33,927 nt of DNA from Vicinamibacterales bacterium (GTDB lineage Bacteria > Acidobacteriota > Vicinamibacteria > Vicinamibacterales > Fen-181): positions 1 to 33,927 of the forward strand of contig DASXVO010000010.1 of the NCBI GenBank assembly GCA_036504215.1, in the 5' to 3' direction. The position numbers and the translations under genes are program-made. The notes beneath the pieces were generated by a model. It ran no database searches, was not told where the DNA came from, and was given only the letters and a program-made list of their open reading frames with translations. Positions 23,543-31,822 of this stretch are shown here, piece after piece (position 1 is the stretch's first letter; each line of letters opens with the position of its first letter).

Positions 23543-24745
23543 ATGTCCAAGATTGCGATGAAGACGCCGCTCGTGGAGATGGACGGCGACGAGATGACGC
23601 GGGTCCTGTGGGTGTGGGTGAAGGACAAGCTGATCACCCCGTACGTCGATCTGAAGACCGAGTACTACGATCTCGGTCTCAAGCACCGCGACGACACCGA
23701 CGACAAGGTGACGCTGGATTCGGCGGAAGCGACCAAACGGTTGGGCGTGGCGGTGAAGTGCGCGACGATCACGCCGAACGCCGAGCGCGTCAAGGAATAC
23801 ACGCTCAAGAAGCAGTGGAAGAGTCCGAACGGAACCATCCGCGCCGCGCTCGACGGGACGGTGTTTCGCAAGCCGATCCTCGTGGAGAACATCAAGCCGA
23901 GCGTGGTCAGCTGGACCAAGCCGATCATCGTCGGCCGCCACGCGTACGGCGATGTCTACAAGAACGCGGAGATTGCCGTGCCGGGTCCCGGCAAGGGCGA
24001 GTTGGTGTTCACGGGCGCGGACGGCAGGCAACTGCGCGCGCTGATCCACGAGTTCGACGGCCCGGGCATCCTGCAGGGCATCCACAACACCGAGAAGTCG
24101 ATCCGCAGCTTCGCGAAGTCGTGCTTCAACTGCGCGCTCGACGAGAAGGTGGACATGTGGTTCGCCACGAAGGACACGATCTCCAAGACCTACGACCAGA
24201 CGTTCCGGCTGCTGTTCGAGGACGAGTTCGAGAAGGGCTACAAGGACAGGTTCAAGACCGCCGGTATCGAGTATTTCTACACGCTGATCGATGACGTGGT
24301 CGCGCGCATCATGAAGGGCGAAGGCGGGATGCTCTGGGCGTGCAAGAACTACGATGGCGACGTGATGTCCGACATGGTCGCGTCGGCGTTCGGCAGCCTG
24401 GCCATGATGACGTCGGTGCTCGTGTCGCCGGACGGCGTGTTCGAGTACGAAGCGGCGCATGGCACGGTGCAGAAGCACTACTACAAGCACCTGAAGGGCG
24501 AGAAGACGTCGAGCAACTCGATGGCGCTGATCTTCGCGTGGACGGGCGCGCTCCGGAAGCGAGGGGAACTGGACGGCCTGCCGGCGCTCGGGGAGTTCGC
24601 GACGAGGCTCGAGACGGCCTCCCTGGACACGATCAGGGGCGGCGTGATGACCGGCGACCTCGCGCGCCTGGCCACTCCGCCAGCCAGGAAGGTCGTGGGC
24701 AGCGAAGAGTTCCTCGATGCCATCGCCGAACGCCTCCGCCACTGA
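23543..24745 (+). CDS. icd: NADP-dependent isocitrate dehydrogenase, eukaryote-like type
   Basis: The 400-residue enzyme oxidatively decarboxylates isocitrate to 2-oxoglutarate. It belongs to the subfamily that includes mitochondrial and cytosolic IDH1/2 rather than E. coli Icd: [13 protein letters not shown] near the start, [27 protein letters not shown] with the substrate-binding residues, [42 protein letters not shown] and [10 protein letters not shown](Q)[10 protein letters not shown](K)[19 protein letters not shown] (23530-23536) lies six bases before ATG 23543 and directly against ATG 23537, so 23543 is chosen. A hairpin at 24755-24792 separates it from the converging aldehyde dehydrogenase gene. 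Confidence 0.95.
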   Translation: MSKIAMKTPLVEMDGDEMTRVLWVWVKDKLITPYVDLKTEYYDLGLKHRDDTDDKVTLDSAEATKRLGVAVKCATITPNAERVKEYTLKKQWKSPNGTIRAALDGTVFRKPILVENIKPSVVSWTKPIIVGRHAYGDVYKNAEIAVPGPGKGELVFTGADGRQLRALIHEFDGPGILQGIHNTEKSIRSFAKSCFNCALDEKVDMWFATKDTISKTYDQTFRLLFEDEFEKGYKDRFKTAGIEYFYTLIDDVVARIMKGEGGMLWACKNYDGDVMSDMVASAFGSLAMMTSVLVSPDGVFEYEAAHGTVQKHYYKHLKGEKTSSNSMALIFAWTGALRKRGELDGLPALGEFATRLETASLDTIRGGVMTGDLARLATPPARKVVGSEEFLDAIAERLRH

Positions 24746-24754
24746 GGACACGAA

Positions 24755-24792
24755 GGGATCGGGGATCAGGGGTCAGCGAAGGCCCCGATCCC
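24755..24792. terminator. Bidirectional hairpin between converging genes
   Basis: GGGATCGGGG (24755-24764) and CCCCGATCCC (24783-24792) form a perfect 10-bp stem with an 18-nt loop, between the stops of icd (24745) and the minus-strand aldehyde dehydrogenase gene (24838). Symmetry allows it to work for both strands. It is built from the same GGATC-type words as the repeat at 21416-21480. Confidence 0.55.
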
Positions 24793-24837
24793 TGCTCCCC
24801 GCCTTCTGAATTCTGTCGCCCGACTCCTGGCGCCTGC

Positions 24838-26265
24838 TCACCAGTTCCTGTTGTAGATGCCCCTGATCTCGTCCGCGTCGACGGCCGGGTCCAGGCTGCG
24901 GGCGCGAGCTGCGTCGAGCCAGCGCCGGTTGGGCCGGAGGCGCGCCACGCGGTGGATGTTCAACAGGTGGTCGGTCGAGATGTTGTCGGTGCTGACGTTT
25001 CCCGCGTCGGTGCCGCAGGCGAGCGTGAGCGACGGGCGCAGCGTGTTGAACGACGCGCCGATCGCGCCCTGGCTCGAGGGCGTGTTCACCAGAATCCGGC
25101 CCGCGTTCATCATGGCGAAGTCGTGGACGACCTGCTCGTCGTTCGCGTAGACACCCACCGTGTGCCCCACGCCGCCCCAGTGATTGAGCGTCGAGCAGGT
25201 TTCGACGGCCTCGCTGTAGGTGCTGACGCGATAGTAGGCGAGGACCGGCGCCAGGATCTCGTACGAGAGCGGATGTTCGGCGCCGATACCCGACGGCTCG
25301 CCCGCCAGGATTCGCGTCTGCTCGGGCACGGTGAAGCCGGCACGGGCGGCGATGACGTGCGCCGGCTGGCCGACGATCTCCGCCCGCATCCGTTGGCGCG
25401 GCACGTCCACGCACACCGCCCCGAGCGCCTGCGTCTGCTGCCCGGTGCAGAAGTACACTCCGCGGCTCTCGAGCATCGGACGGAACTCGCGATCGACGTC
25501 CGGTTCGGTGACGAGCGCCTGTTCGCTCCCGCAGATGGTGCTGTTGTCGAACGTCTTCGAGAAGACGATCGACTGGGCGGCGAACGGCAAGTCGGCCGAG
25601 CGATGGATGTAGATCGGGACATTGCCGGGTCCCACGCCAAGCGTCGGTGTGCCCGACAACTGTGCAAGGCGCACGATAGAGCTCGTGCCGGTGGCCACGA
25701 TCAGCGCGAGTTTCGGATGACGCATGATGCGCTCGACGTAATCCGTTTGCGAGCGCGAGACGCACTGGATGGCGTTGGGCGGCGCGCCAGCCCGTTCGGC
25801 TGCGGCGGCCAGAATCCGGGCCGCCTCCTTGATGCACTTGCGCGCGCCCCGGTGCGGGCTGAAGATCACCGGATTGCGCGTCTTCATGCAGATCTGCGCC
25901 TTGAAGATCGTGGTGGACGTCGGATTGGTGACGGGGATGGTCGCGAGGATCGGGCCGCGCGGCTGGGCGACGTGGCTGACGCCGAGCGTTGCATCGTGAG
26001 CGATGACGCCGACGGTGCGCCTTTCGCGGATGTCCTCGAACACGAGCAGGCTGGCGTACGAATTCTTGAGGACCTTGTCCTCGAAGATGCCCATCTGGGT
26101 CTCTTCGATCGCGAGGCGCGCCAACTCGATGCGCGCATCCCACGCCGCCCGGTACACCGCCTCGACAATCCGGTCCACCTGTGCCTGGTCGAAGTCCCGA
26201 AACGCCCGGGATGCCTCCCACGCCTTGCTGACGATCTCGTCCGCGTACTGATCGATTGGGTCCAT
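24838..26265 (-). CDS. CoA-acylating aldehyde dehydrogenase (AdhE N-terminal/EutE-like)
   Basis: The 475-residue enzyme should interconvert acetaldehyde (or another aldehyde) plus CoA and NAD+ with the acyl-CoA. It aligns along its whole length with the aldehyde dehydrogenase half of AdhE: ETQMGIFEDKVLKN, ILATIPVTNPTSTTIFKA, KTRNPVIFSPH, GVGPGNVPIYIH, the catalytic C245 in FDNSTICGSEQAL, and INTPSSQGAIG. The iron alcohol dehydrogenase half is absent. A microcompartment-targeting N-terminal extension is not evident. ATG 26265 has GAAGG upstream; ATG 26295 would overlap a -10-like TACAAT (26294-26299), so the shorter form is preferred. It is divergent from the CoA-transferase/GNAT gene, with both starts within about 100 bases. 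Confidence 0.85.
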   Translation of the reverse strand: MDPIDQYADEIVSKAWEASRAFRDFDQAQVDRIVEAVYRAAWDARIELARLAIEETQMGIFEDKVLKNSYASLLVFEDIRERRTVGVIAHDATLGVSHVAQPRGPILATIPVTNPTSTTIFKAQICMKTRNPVIFSPHRGARKCIKEAARILAAAAERAGAPPNAIQCVSRSQTDYVERIMRHPKLALIVATGTSSIVRLAQLSGTPTLGVGPGNVPIYIHRSADLPFAAQSIVFSKTFDNSTICGSEQALVTEPDVDREFRPMLESRGVYFCTGQQTQALGAVCVDVPRQRMRAEIVGQPAHVIAARAGFTVPEQTRILAGEPSGIGAEHPLSYEILAPVLAYYRVSTYSEAVETCSTLNHWGGVGHTVGVYANDEQVVHDFAMMNAGRILVNTPSSQGAIGASFNTLRPSLTLACGTDAGNVSTDNISTDHLLNIHRVARLRPNRRWLDAARARSLDPAVDADEIRGIYNRNW

Positions 26266-26293
26266 GTGAAACCGCGCCTTCGGGGCCAGTTTC

Positions 26294-26299
26294 ATTGTA
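26294..26299 (-). promoter_or_regulatory. -10 box of the aldehyde dehydrogenase gene
   Basis: On the minus strand TACAAT precedes ATG 26265 by 28 bases and the GAAGG ribosome-binding site lies between them. This arrangement argues for ATG 26265 over ATG 26295, whose first bases lie within the hexamer. Confidence 0.4.
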
Positions 26300-26363
26300 C
26301 CCTGAAGCGGGCCGCGGCCCCGCCAGGGTGCTCGCCCTCTTGCCTCCGCGGCCGAGGAGTTCC

Positions 26364-28253
26364 ATGCCTCTCACGACCACCGACGTGCTCGATCGGCTCA
26401 AACAACGCTATCCCGACAAGTTCCTCGGGGAACACGAGGTGTTCTCGCATATCCGGCGTGGCGACCGGATCTTCCTCGGCACGGCGTGTGGCGAGCCGCA
26501 GCACTTGGTCCACGCCCTCACCGACTACGTAAAGACGCACCCGAAGGCGTTCTTCGACGCCGAGCTGATACAGGTGTGGACGCTGGGTGTCGCGCCCTAT
26601 ACCGACGAGCGCCTGAAATCGAACCTCCGTCTGAACGCCTTCTTCATCGGCAACAACACCCGGGCGGCCATCAACAGCGGGCTTGCCGACTACACGCCGA
26701 TCTTCCTGTCCCAGGTGCCGGATCTGTTCCGCCGGAGGCTGATTGCGATCGATGTCGCGCTCATCCAGACGTCGTTGCCCGACAGCCACGGGTTCCTGAG
26801 CCTCGGCGTCAGCGTCGACATCGTGAAGGCGGCCGCTGCCAGCGCGGCAATCGTCGTCGCGCAGGTGAACCCCCAGATGCCCCGGGTGCACGGCGACGGC
26901 TTCGTCCACATCAGCGAGGTCGACTACCTCGTTCCGTTCGACGAACCCCTGCTGGAGTACAGGCCGAACGTGCCCGACGAGATCGCCACGCGCATCGGCA
27001 AGTACGTCGCGCGCATCGTCGAAGACGGCGACACGATCCAGGTGGGATACGGCCGCGTCCCGAATGCCATCATGTCGGCGCTCGGCAAGAAGAAGCGACT
27101 CGGCGTCCACACGGAGTTGCTGACCGACGGCATGGTCGATCTCATCCGCCAGGGGGTCATCGACAACTCGAGGAAGACGGTCAATCGCGGGAAGACCGTC
27201 ACCAGCTTCTGCATGGGCAGCCGCAGCACGTACGACTTCCTCGACGGCAACCCGGCGCTCGAATTCCGGACGATCGACTACACAAACAGCCCGCTCGTCA
27301 TCGCGCAGCACGAGAACATGTGCGCGATCAACAGCGTGCTGGAGATCGACCTCACGGGGCAGGCCACGGCCGAATCGATCGGCCATTCGTTCTACAGCGG
27401 CATCGGCGGGCAGGCCGACTTCATGCGCGGGGCGGTGCTGGCCAAGGGCGGCAAGTCGATCCTCGTCATCCAGTCCACCGCCCAGAACGGCAGCGTCTCT
27501 CGCATCGTCCCGTTCCTGCGTGAAGGGGCGGGCGCGACGCTCAACCGCGGCGATGTCCACTACATCGTGACGGAATTCGGCATCGCCCACATTCACGGCA
27601 AGAACGTGCGCGAGCGGGCGATGGACCTGATTGGCATCGCGCATCCCGCGTTCCGACACCAACTGGTGGAGGAGGCCCGCCGCCTGAAGCTCATCTACGG
27701 CGACCAGGTGTTCGTGCCGGGCGAACGCGGCGAGTACCCCGAGCACCTCGAGGCGCGCAAAGCCACGAAGACAGGGCTCCAGCTGCTGCTGCGCCCGGTG
27801 AAGATCAGCGACGAGCCGCTGGTGAAGGACTTCTTCTATTCGCTGTCGGACCAGAGCATGTATCGGCGGTTCATGACGCCGCGCCGCGACATGCCGCACG
27901 AGAGGCTGCAGGAATTCGTGGCCATCGACTACACGCGCGGGATGGTGATCCTCGCGTGCCTGGATGAGGGCGCACGTTCACCGGTCGTGGGACTGGCTGA
28001 GTACTACATGGAGGAAGACGGCCTGAGCGCGAATGTGGCGTTCGCCGTCCGCGACCAGCACCAGAACAAAGGGGTCGGCACTGCGCTCCTCGCCCACCTG
28101 ACCCAGATCGCCCGCAAGCAGGGGCTCCTCGGATTCACCGCCGAAGTCCTCCGCGAGAACGAGGCGATGCTCCGCGTCTTCGAGAAGATGAAGTTCCCTA
28201 TCGAGACGTCTACCGCCGGCGACGTGTATCGGTTGAAGATCTCGCTCAAATAG
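26364..28253 (+). CDS. Acetyl-CoA hydrolase/CoA-transferase fused to a GNAT acetyltransferase domain
   Basis: This 629-residue fusion has two parts. Residues about 20-460 are an acetyl-CoA hydrolase/4-hydroxybutyrate CoA-transferase-type enzyme (GDRIFLGTACGEP, SPLVIAQHENMCAINS, SFYSGIGGQADFMRGA, and TEFGIAHIHGKNVRERA with the probable catalytic or CoA-site Glu). Residues about 474-629 are a GNAT domain starting LLLRPVKISDEPLVKDFF and containing the acetyl-CoA-binding RDQHQNKGVGTALL turn. The first part moves CoA between carboxylic acids; the second acetylates lysines or small amines. The neighbouring acsA gene suggests a control by acetylation like AcuA-AcsA in Bacillus, but this is inference. 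GAGGAG upstream supports ATG 26364. Confidence 0.88.
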   Translation: MPLTTTDVLDRLKQRYPDKFLGEHEVFSHIRRGDRIFLGTACGEPQHLVHALTDYVKTHPKAFFDAELIQVWTLGVAPYTDERLKSNLRLNAFFIGNNTRAAINSGLADYTPIFLSQVPDLFRRRLIAIDVALIQTSLPDSHGFLSLGVSVDIVKAAAASAAIVVAQVNPQMPRVHGDGFVHISEVDYLVPFDEPLLEYRPNVPDEIATRIGKYVARIVEDGDTIQVGYGRVPNAIMSALGKKKRLGVHTELLTDGMVDLIRQGVIDNSRKTVNRGKTVTSFCMGSRSTYDFLDGNPALEFRTIDYTNSPLVIAQHENMCAINSVLEIDLTGQATAESIGHSFYSGIGGQADFMRGAVLAKGGKSILVIQSTAQNGSVSRIVPFLREGAGATLNRGDVHYIVTEFGIAHIHGKNVRERAMDLIGIAHPAFRHQLVEEARRLKLIYGDQVFVPGERGEYPEHLEARKATKTGLQLLLRPVKISDEPLVKDFFYSLSDQSMYRRFMTPRRDMPHERLQEFVAIDYTRGMVILACLDEGARSPVVGLAEYYMEEDGLSANVAFAVRDQHQNKGVGTALLAHLTQIARKQGLLGFTAEVLRENEAMLRVFEKMKFPIETSTAGDVYRLKISLK

Positions 28254-28258
28254 GGCGC

Positions 28259-28357
28259 CTACGTCTTCCTGGCCACGTGCCGCTCCACCAACCGAATGAT
28301 GCTGGTGACGGTATCGAATGCTCCGGGCGACGCTTCTTCATCCGGAATCGCAAGCCG
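28259..28357 (-). pseudogene. 5'-truncated acyl carrier protein gene
   Basis: On the minus strand, in a frame that no long ORF shows, this reads RLAIPDEEASPGAFDTVTSI, then IRLVERHVARKT and a TAG stop (28259-28261). That matches the last third of the ACP at 19584-19829 (IPDDQATPEAFNTVASI, then IELVGRF). The upstream part, including the DSF/DSL serine, is absent: the frame runs into the GTGC-rich repeat at 28361-28482. The piece lies on the same strand as acsA and just beyond its 3' end. It is therefore a decayed ACP gene. Confidence 0.75.
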
Positions 28358-28360
28358 AGA

Positions 28361-28482
28361 ACGGTGCTGAGTGCCACGTTCAACGTGTGAAGTGCGCGGA
28401 AAGGTGCTCTGTGCGGGGTGCTCCGTGCACTACCCCTTGCGGCGTGCTGGGCACCGAGCATCTGGCACCCAGCACTTAGCAC
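28361..28482. repeat. GTGC-rich degenerate word repeat with terminal hairpin
   Basis: GTGC words (GGTGCTGAGTGCC, GTGTGAAGTGCGCGG, AAGGTGCTCTGTGCGG, GGTGCTCCGTGC) are followed by GCAC words (GGCACCCAGCACTTAGCAC). GTGCTGGG (28444-28451) and CCCAGCAC (28468-28475) form an 8-bp stem that could end transcription from acsA, whose stop is at 28492. The array replaces the missing 5' part of the ACP remnant. Confidence 0.55.
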
Positions 28483-28491
28483 TCTTCCAGA

Positions 28492-30207
28492 TCAATTGTC
28501 GTCCATCGTACTGATATCCCCGGTCGGTAACCCCAGCTCCTGCGCACGCAGCACGCGACGCAGGATCTTGCCGCTGCGCGTCTTCGGGACCTTGTCGACA
28601 AACGCGATCTCCTGCGGCATCGCCAGCGGGGACAACCGCTTGCGCACGTGGTTCATGATACTCAGCTCGAGGTCTTCGCTCGGCGAGAAACCAGGGCGCA
28701 GCGCGACGAACACCTTCACCACTTCCATGTTCACCGGATCGGGCTTGCCGATGGCGGCCGACTCGGCCACGGCCTCGTGTTCGAGCAGCGCGCTCTCGAT
28801 CTCGAACGGTCCGACGAGGTGCCCGCCGGTGTTGATGACATCGTCATCACGGCCGCAGAACCAGAAGTAGCCGTCCTGATCGAGGCTGGCCTGGTCGCCG
28901 CAGATATACCAGCCGTTCAGAAACTTCCCGTAGTAGGTCGGGGCGTTGTTCCAGTAGGTCCGCATCATGCTCGGCCATGGCGGTTTGATCGCGATGAGTC
29001 CCACGTGGCCTGGGCTGGTAATCGGTTCGCCCGATCGCGGGTCGACGATGGCCGCCTCGAGCGCGGGGAAGGGTCGGCCCATGCTGCCGGGTTTGACGGG
29101 CATTCCGGGCAGGTTGGTGACCATGATCGAGCCGGTCTCCGTCTGCCAGAAGGTGTCGTGGAAGTCGAGGCCGAACGCCTCGCGGCCCCAGCGCACGGCC
29201 TCGGGATTGAGCGGTTCGCCAACGCTCGCCATGTGCCGGAGGCTCGAGTGGTCGTGCCGCCTGACCGGATCGAGACCATCCTTCATCAGCATCCGAATGG
29301 CCGTCGGCGCCGTGTACCACACGCTGACGCGGTGCTTCTCGATGGTCGAGTACCAGCGGTCGCTCGAGTAGCCGGCGTCCAGCACGACCTGCGTGACGCC
29401 CATCACCCATGGTCCGATGATGCCGTAACTCGTGCCGGTCACCCATCCCGGGTCCGCGGTGCACCAGTAGATGTCGTCGTCCCTGAGGTCGAGCACGACC
29501 TTCGAGGTCAGGTACTGCGCGAATACGCTGCCGTGCACGTGCAGCGCCCCCTTCGGCTTGCCGGTGGTGCCGCTCGTGTAGTGCAGCACGCTCGGCGTCT
29601 CCGCGTACGCCTTGAACGGCGTGAACGACTCGATTCGGTTCGCCATCATCGAGTAGGCCACCTCGCCGTCGCGGAGCGGCCGGCCATCCTCCTCATGGTC
29701 GATGACGATGATCGTCTTGAGGGAGGGGATTCGCTCGCGCACGCGCCGGACCTTGCCGAGGTGTTTGCGCTGCGTGATGATGGCCGTCGCCGAGCTGTCC
29801 TCCATGCGGGAGTGCAGCGCGTCCTCGCCGAACGCCGAGAACAGCGGTTCGACCACCGCCCCCATCTTGAGGATCCCCATGAAGCCGATGTAGAGCTCCG
29901 GCACACGGTCGAGAAAGAGGCAGACCCGGTCGAGATTCTTGATGCCGAGGCCGCGGAGGAAACTGGCCCACCCATTGGTCAACTGCATCAGATCCTGGTA
30001 GGTGAACTGACGCAGTTCGCCCTCGTGGTTCTCGTGCAGGAGCGCGACTTTGTCACCCCGCCCGGCCTGGACGTGGCGATCGATGCAGATGTGGGCGAGG
30101 TTGATCGGGGCGCCTTCGGTATACCCCAGCTCGCGCTTCGCCAGGTCCCAGGTGATGGTCTTCTTGAGCTCGAGGTAGTCGATGGTGCCAACCAGCGATG
30201 AGTCCAT
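28492..30207 (-). CDS. acsA: Acetyl-CoA synthetase, AcsA type
   Basis: The 571-residue enzyme activates acetate to acetyl-CoA through acetyl-AMP. It follows Bacillus AcsA almost motif for motif: SVLHYTSGTTGKPKGALHVH (the ATP-binding P-loop-like A3 region), DIYWCTADPGWVTGTSYG, WYTAPTAIRMLM, SVGEPLNPEAVRWG, DTFWQTETGSIM, the hinge ...FWFCGRDDDVINTGG.. where enzymes have GR.DD.I, and the C-terminal PKTRSGKILRRVLRAQE with catalytic lysine K547, the residue that acetyltransferases such as AcuA or Pat modify to switch the enzyme off. GGAGGA lies five bases before ATG 30207; an ATG upstream is not needed. It is divergent from the alpha-oxoamine synthase at 30391 and ends next to an ACP remnant. Confidence 0.93.
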   Translation of the reverse strand: MDSSLVGTIDYLELKKTITWDLAKRELGYTEGAPINLAHICIDRHVQAGRGDKVALLHENHEGELRQFTYQDLMQLTNGWASFLRGLGIKNLDRVCLFLDRVPELYIGFMGILKMGAVVEPLFSAFGEDALHSRMEDSSATAIITQRKHLGKVRRVRERIPSLKTIIVIDHEEDGRPLRDGEVAYSMMANRIESFTPFKAYAETPSVLHYTSGTTGKPKGALHVHGSVFAQYLTSKVVLDLRDDDIYWCTADPGWVTGTSYGIIGPWVMGVTQVVLDAGYSSDRWYSTIEKHRVSVWYTAPTAIRMLMKDGLDPVRRHDHSSLRHMASVGEPLNPEAVRWGREAFGLDFHDTFWQTETGSIMVTNLPGMPVKPGSMGRPFPALEAAIVDPRSGEPITSPGHVGLIAIKPPWPSMMRTYWNNAPTYYGKFLNGWYICGDQASLDQDGYFWFCGRDDDVINTGGHLVGPFEIESALLEHEAVAESAAIGKPDPVNMEVVKVFVALRPGFSPSEDLELSIMNHVRKRLSPLAMPQEIAFVDKVPKTRSGKILRRVLRAQELGLPTGDISTMDDN

Positions 30208-30373
30208 AGGGTCCTCCAGGGAGTACATGAGTCGCCAGGGATCACGCCGACGCCGAACGGTATGGGCCGCCAAGACGAACCAGCGGGCACGAGGACGGAT
30301 TGCCGGCGCAGTCTAGCACAAGAGCCGCTGAACAGACCCGTTGGCGCCATTTCAACACAGAGGCCTCCCCGGC

Positions 30374-30379
30374 TATACT
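30374..30379 (+). promoter_or_regulatory. -10 box of the second alpha-oxoamine synthase gene
   Basis: TATACT lies 11 bases before ATG 30391; AAGGAG (30383-30388) lies between. No clear -35 box is seen. The divergent acsA promoter should lie in 30208-30373. Confidence 0.4.
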
Positions 30380-30390
30380 GCCAAGGAGTT

Positions 30391-31572
30391 ATGCGAACCG
30401 ATCCACTTCAGTATCTTGGCCAGGAAGTGCAGGCGCTGCGGGACCAGGGCGGGGCGCTCGACATCCGGATCCTCGGCGGTCCGCAGGCGGCGAAGACCTT
30501 CATCGACGGTCGGAGCGTCGTCAATCTCTCGTCGAACAACTACCTCGGCCTCACGACGCATCCGCGGCTGAAGGCGATGGCGCTCGAGGCGCTCGAGAAA
30601 TGGGGCGTGGGCACCGGTTCGGTCCGGCCGATCGCCGGAACGCTCGAGTTGCACGAGGAACTCGAGCGCCGGCTCGCCGCGTTCAAGCGCACCGAGGCCG
30701 CGGTCGTGTTCCAGAGCGGGTTCACTGCCAACGCCGGAACCGTCTCGGCAGTCCTCACGCGCGAGGATGTCGTCGTGTCGGACGAACTGAACCACGCGAG
30801 CATCATCGATGGCTGCCGTCTCAGCCGCGCGACGATCAAGGTCTTTCCGCACAAGGACGTCGGCGCCGCCCGGAAGACGCTGCGCGAGTTGCCCGCCGGC
30901 CAGCGGAAGCTGCTCATCACAGACGGCGTGTTCAGCATGGACGGCGACCTCGGGCCGCTGCCCGCGCTCTGTGAAGTGGCCGAAGAATCCGGCGCCATCA
31001 TGATGGTGGACGACGCGCACGCGAGCGGGGTGTTCGGCCGCAACGGGCGCGGTACGGTTGACCATTTCGGGGTGCATGGCCGCGTGGACATCCAGGTCGG
31101 CACGCTGTCGAAAGCCATCGGCTCGCTTGGCGGCTACGTGGCCGGCACGCGCGCGCTGATCGATTTCCTCCGCCAGCGCGCCCGCCCGTTCATCTTCTCC
31201 ACATCCCATCCGCCATCGGTCATCGGTGCTTCCCTGGCCGCGCTCGATGTCCTGTTGGAGGAGCCTGAGATCATCGACCGGCTCTGGGCCAACACGCGGT
31301 TCTTCAAGAACGGCTTGCACGCCATCGGCTTCAATACCGGCATGAGCGAGAGCCCCATCACGCCGGTCATGGTGGGCGAGTCGGCGCTGGCGATGAAGTT
31401 CTCGGCGCGGCTCTTCGAGGAGGGCGTCTTCGCCCAGGGTTTGGGCTTCCCCATCGTTCCGCGCGGCAAGGCCCGCCTGCGAACGATCGTCACCGCCGCC
31501 CATACAGAGGAGGAACTTCAGTTCGCCCTGGATGCGTTCAAGCGCGTCGGGATCGAACTCGGCATCGTGTGA
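30391..31572 (+). CDS. Alpha-oxoamine synthase (Kbl/BioF family), second copy
   Basis: The 393-residue PLP enzyme has the family motifs SSNNYLGLTTHPRLK, GTGSVRPIAGTLELHEELE, DELNHASIIDGCRLS, ITDGVFSMDGDLGPLP, VDDAHASGVFGRNGRGTVDHFG, the PLP lysine K241 in VGTLSKAIGSLGGYVAG, and SPITPVMVG. It differs from the kbl at 19952 at the substrate region (GSVRPIAGT instead of SVRFICGT) and may use another acyl thioester or amino acid: glycine C-acetyltransferase, 8-amino-7-oxononanoate synthase and serine palmitoyltransferase all remain possible. No biotin genes are nearby. Its divergent neighbour is acsA, an acyl-CoA-producing ligase, and an ACP remnant lies 2 kb away. AAGGAG supports ATG 30391. Confidence 0.88.
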   Translation: MRTDPLQYLGQEVQALRDQGGALDIRILGGPQAAKTFIDGRSVVNLSSNNYLGLTTHPRLKAMALEALEKWGVGTGSVRPIAGTLELHEELERRLAAFKRTEAAVVFQSGFTANAGTVSAVLTREDVVVSDELNHASIIDGCRLSRATIKVFPHKDVGAARKTLRELPAGQRKLLITDGVFSMDGDLGPLPALCEVAEESGAIMMVDDAHASGVFGRNGRGTVDHFGVHGRVDIQVGTLSKAIGSLGGYVAGTRALIDFLRQRARPFIFSTSHPPSVIGASLAALDVLLEEPEIIDRLWANTRFFKNGLHAIGFNTGMSESPITPVMVGESALAMKFSARLFEEGVFAQGLGFPIVPRGKARLRTIVTAAHTEEELQFALDAFKRVGIELGIV

Positions 31573-31822
31573 GACCGCGGGTTCGCCTCGCCGGTATTCC
31601 ACGTCTTCCGTCAACTTATTGAATCTACATACGTTTGACAGACTGCAAGAAGGCCGGTGCGCAGTCTTTACATGGCGAAAGGCTGTGTTTGCCGAGGACA
31701 GTGTAATTCTTACTCTCACAAGCTGGTCAATTCCAGCGGTTCGCCCCCGACGTTTTAGAACAACCCCTGTTTTTGCAGATACTTATATTCATGGCAACCG
31801 AATTGCCACTGGACGCTCTCAG

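Noticed and set aside
23492-24751. Long minus-strand frame opposite icd, and similar long frames opposite aconitase, kbl and acsA
   Set aside because: They are antisense shadows in GC-rich genes; the sense strand encodes clear enzymes and the shadow proteins are Arg/His-rich without motifs.
24340-26532. 730-codon plus-strand frame spanning icd and the aldehyde dehydrogenase gene
   Set aside because: It overlaps two confident genes in other frames and has no recognisable domain.
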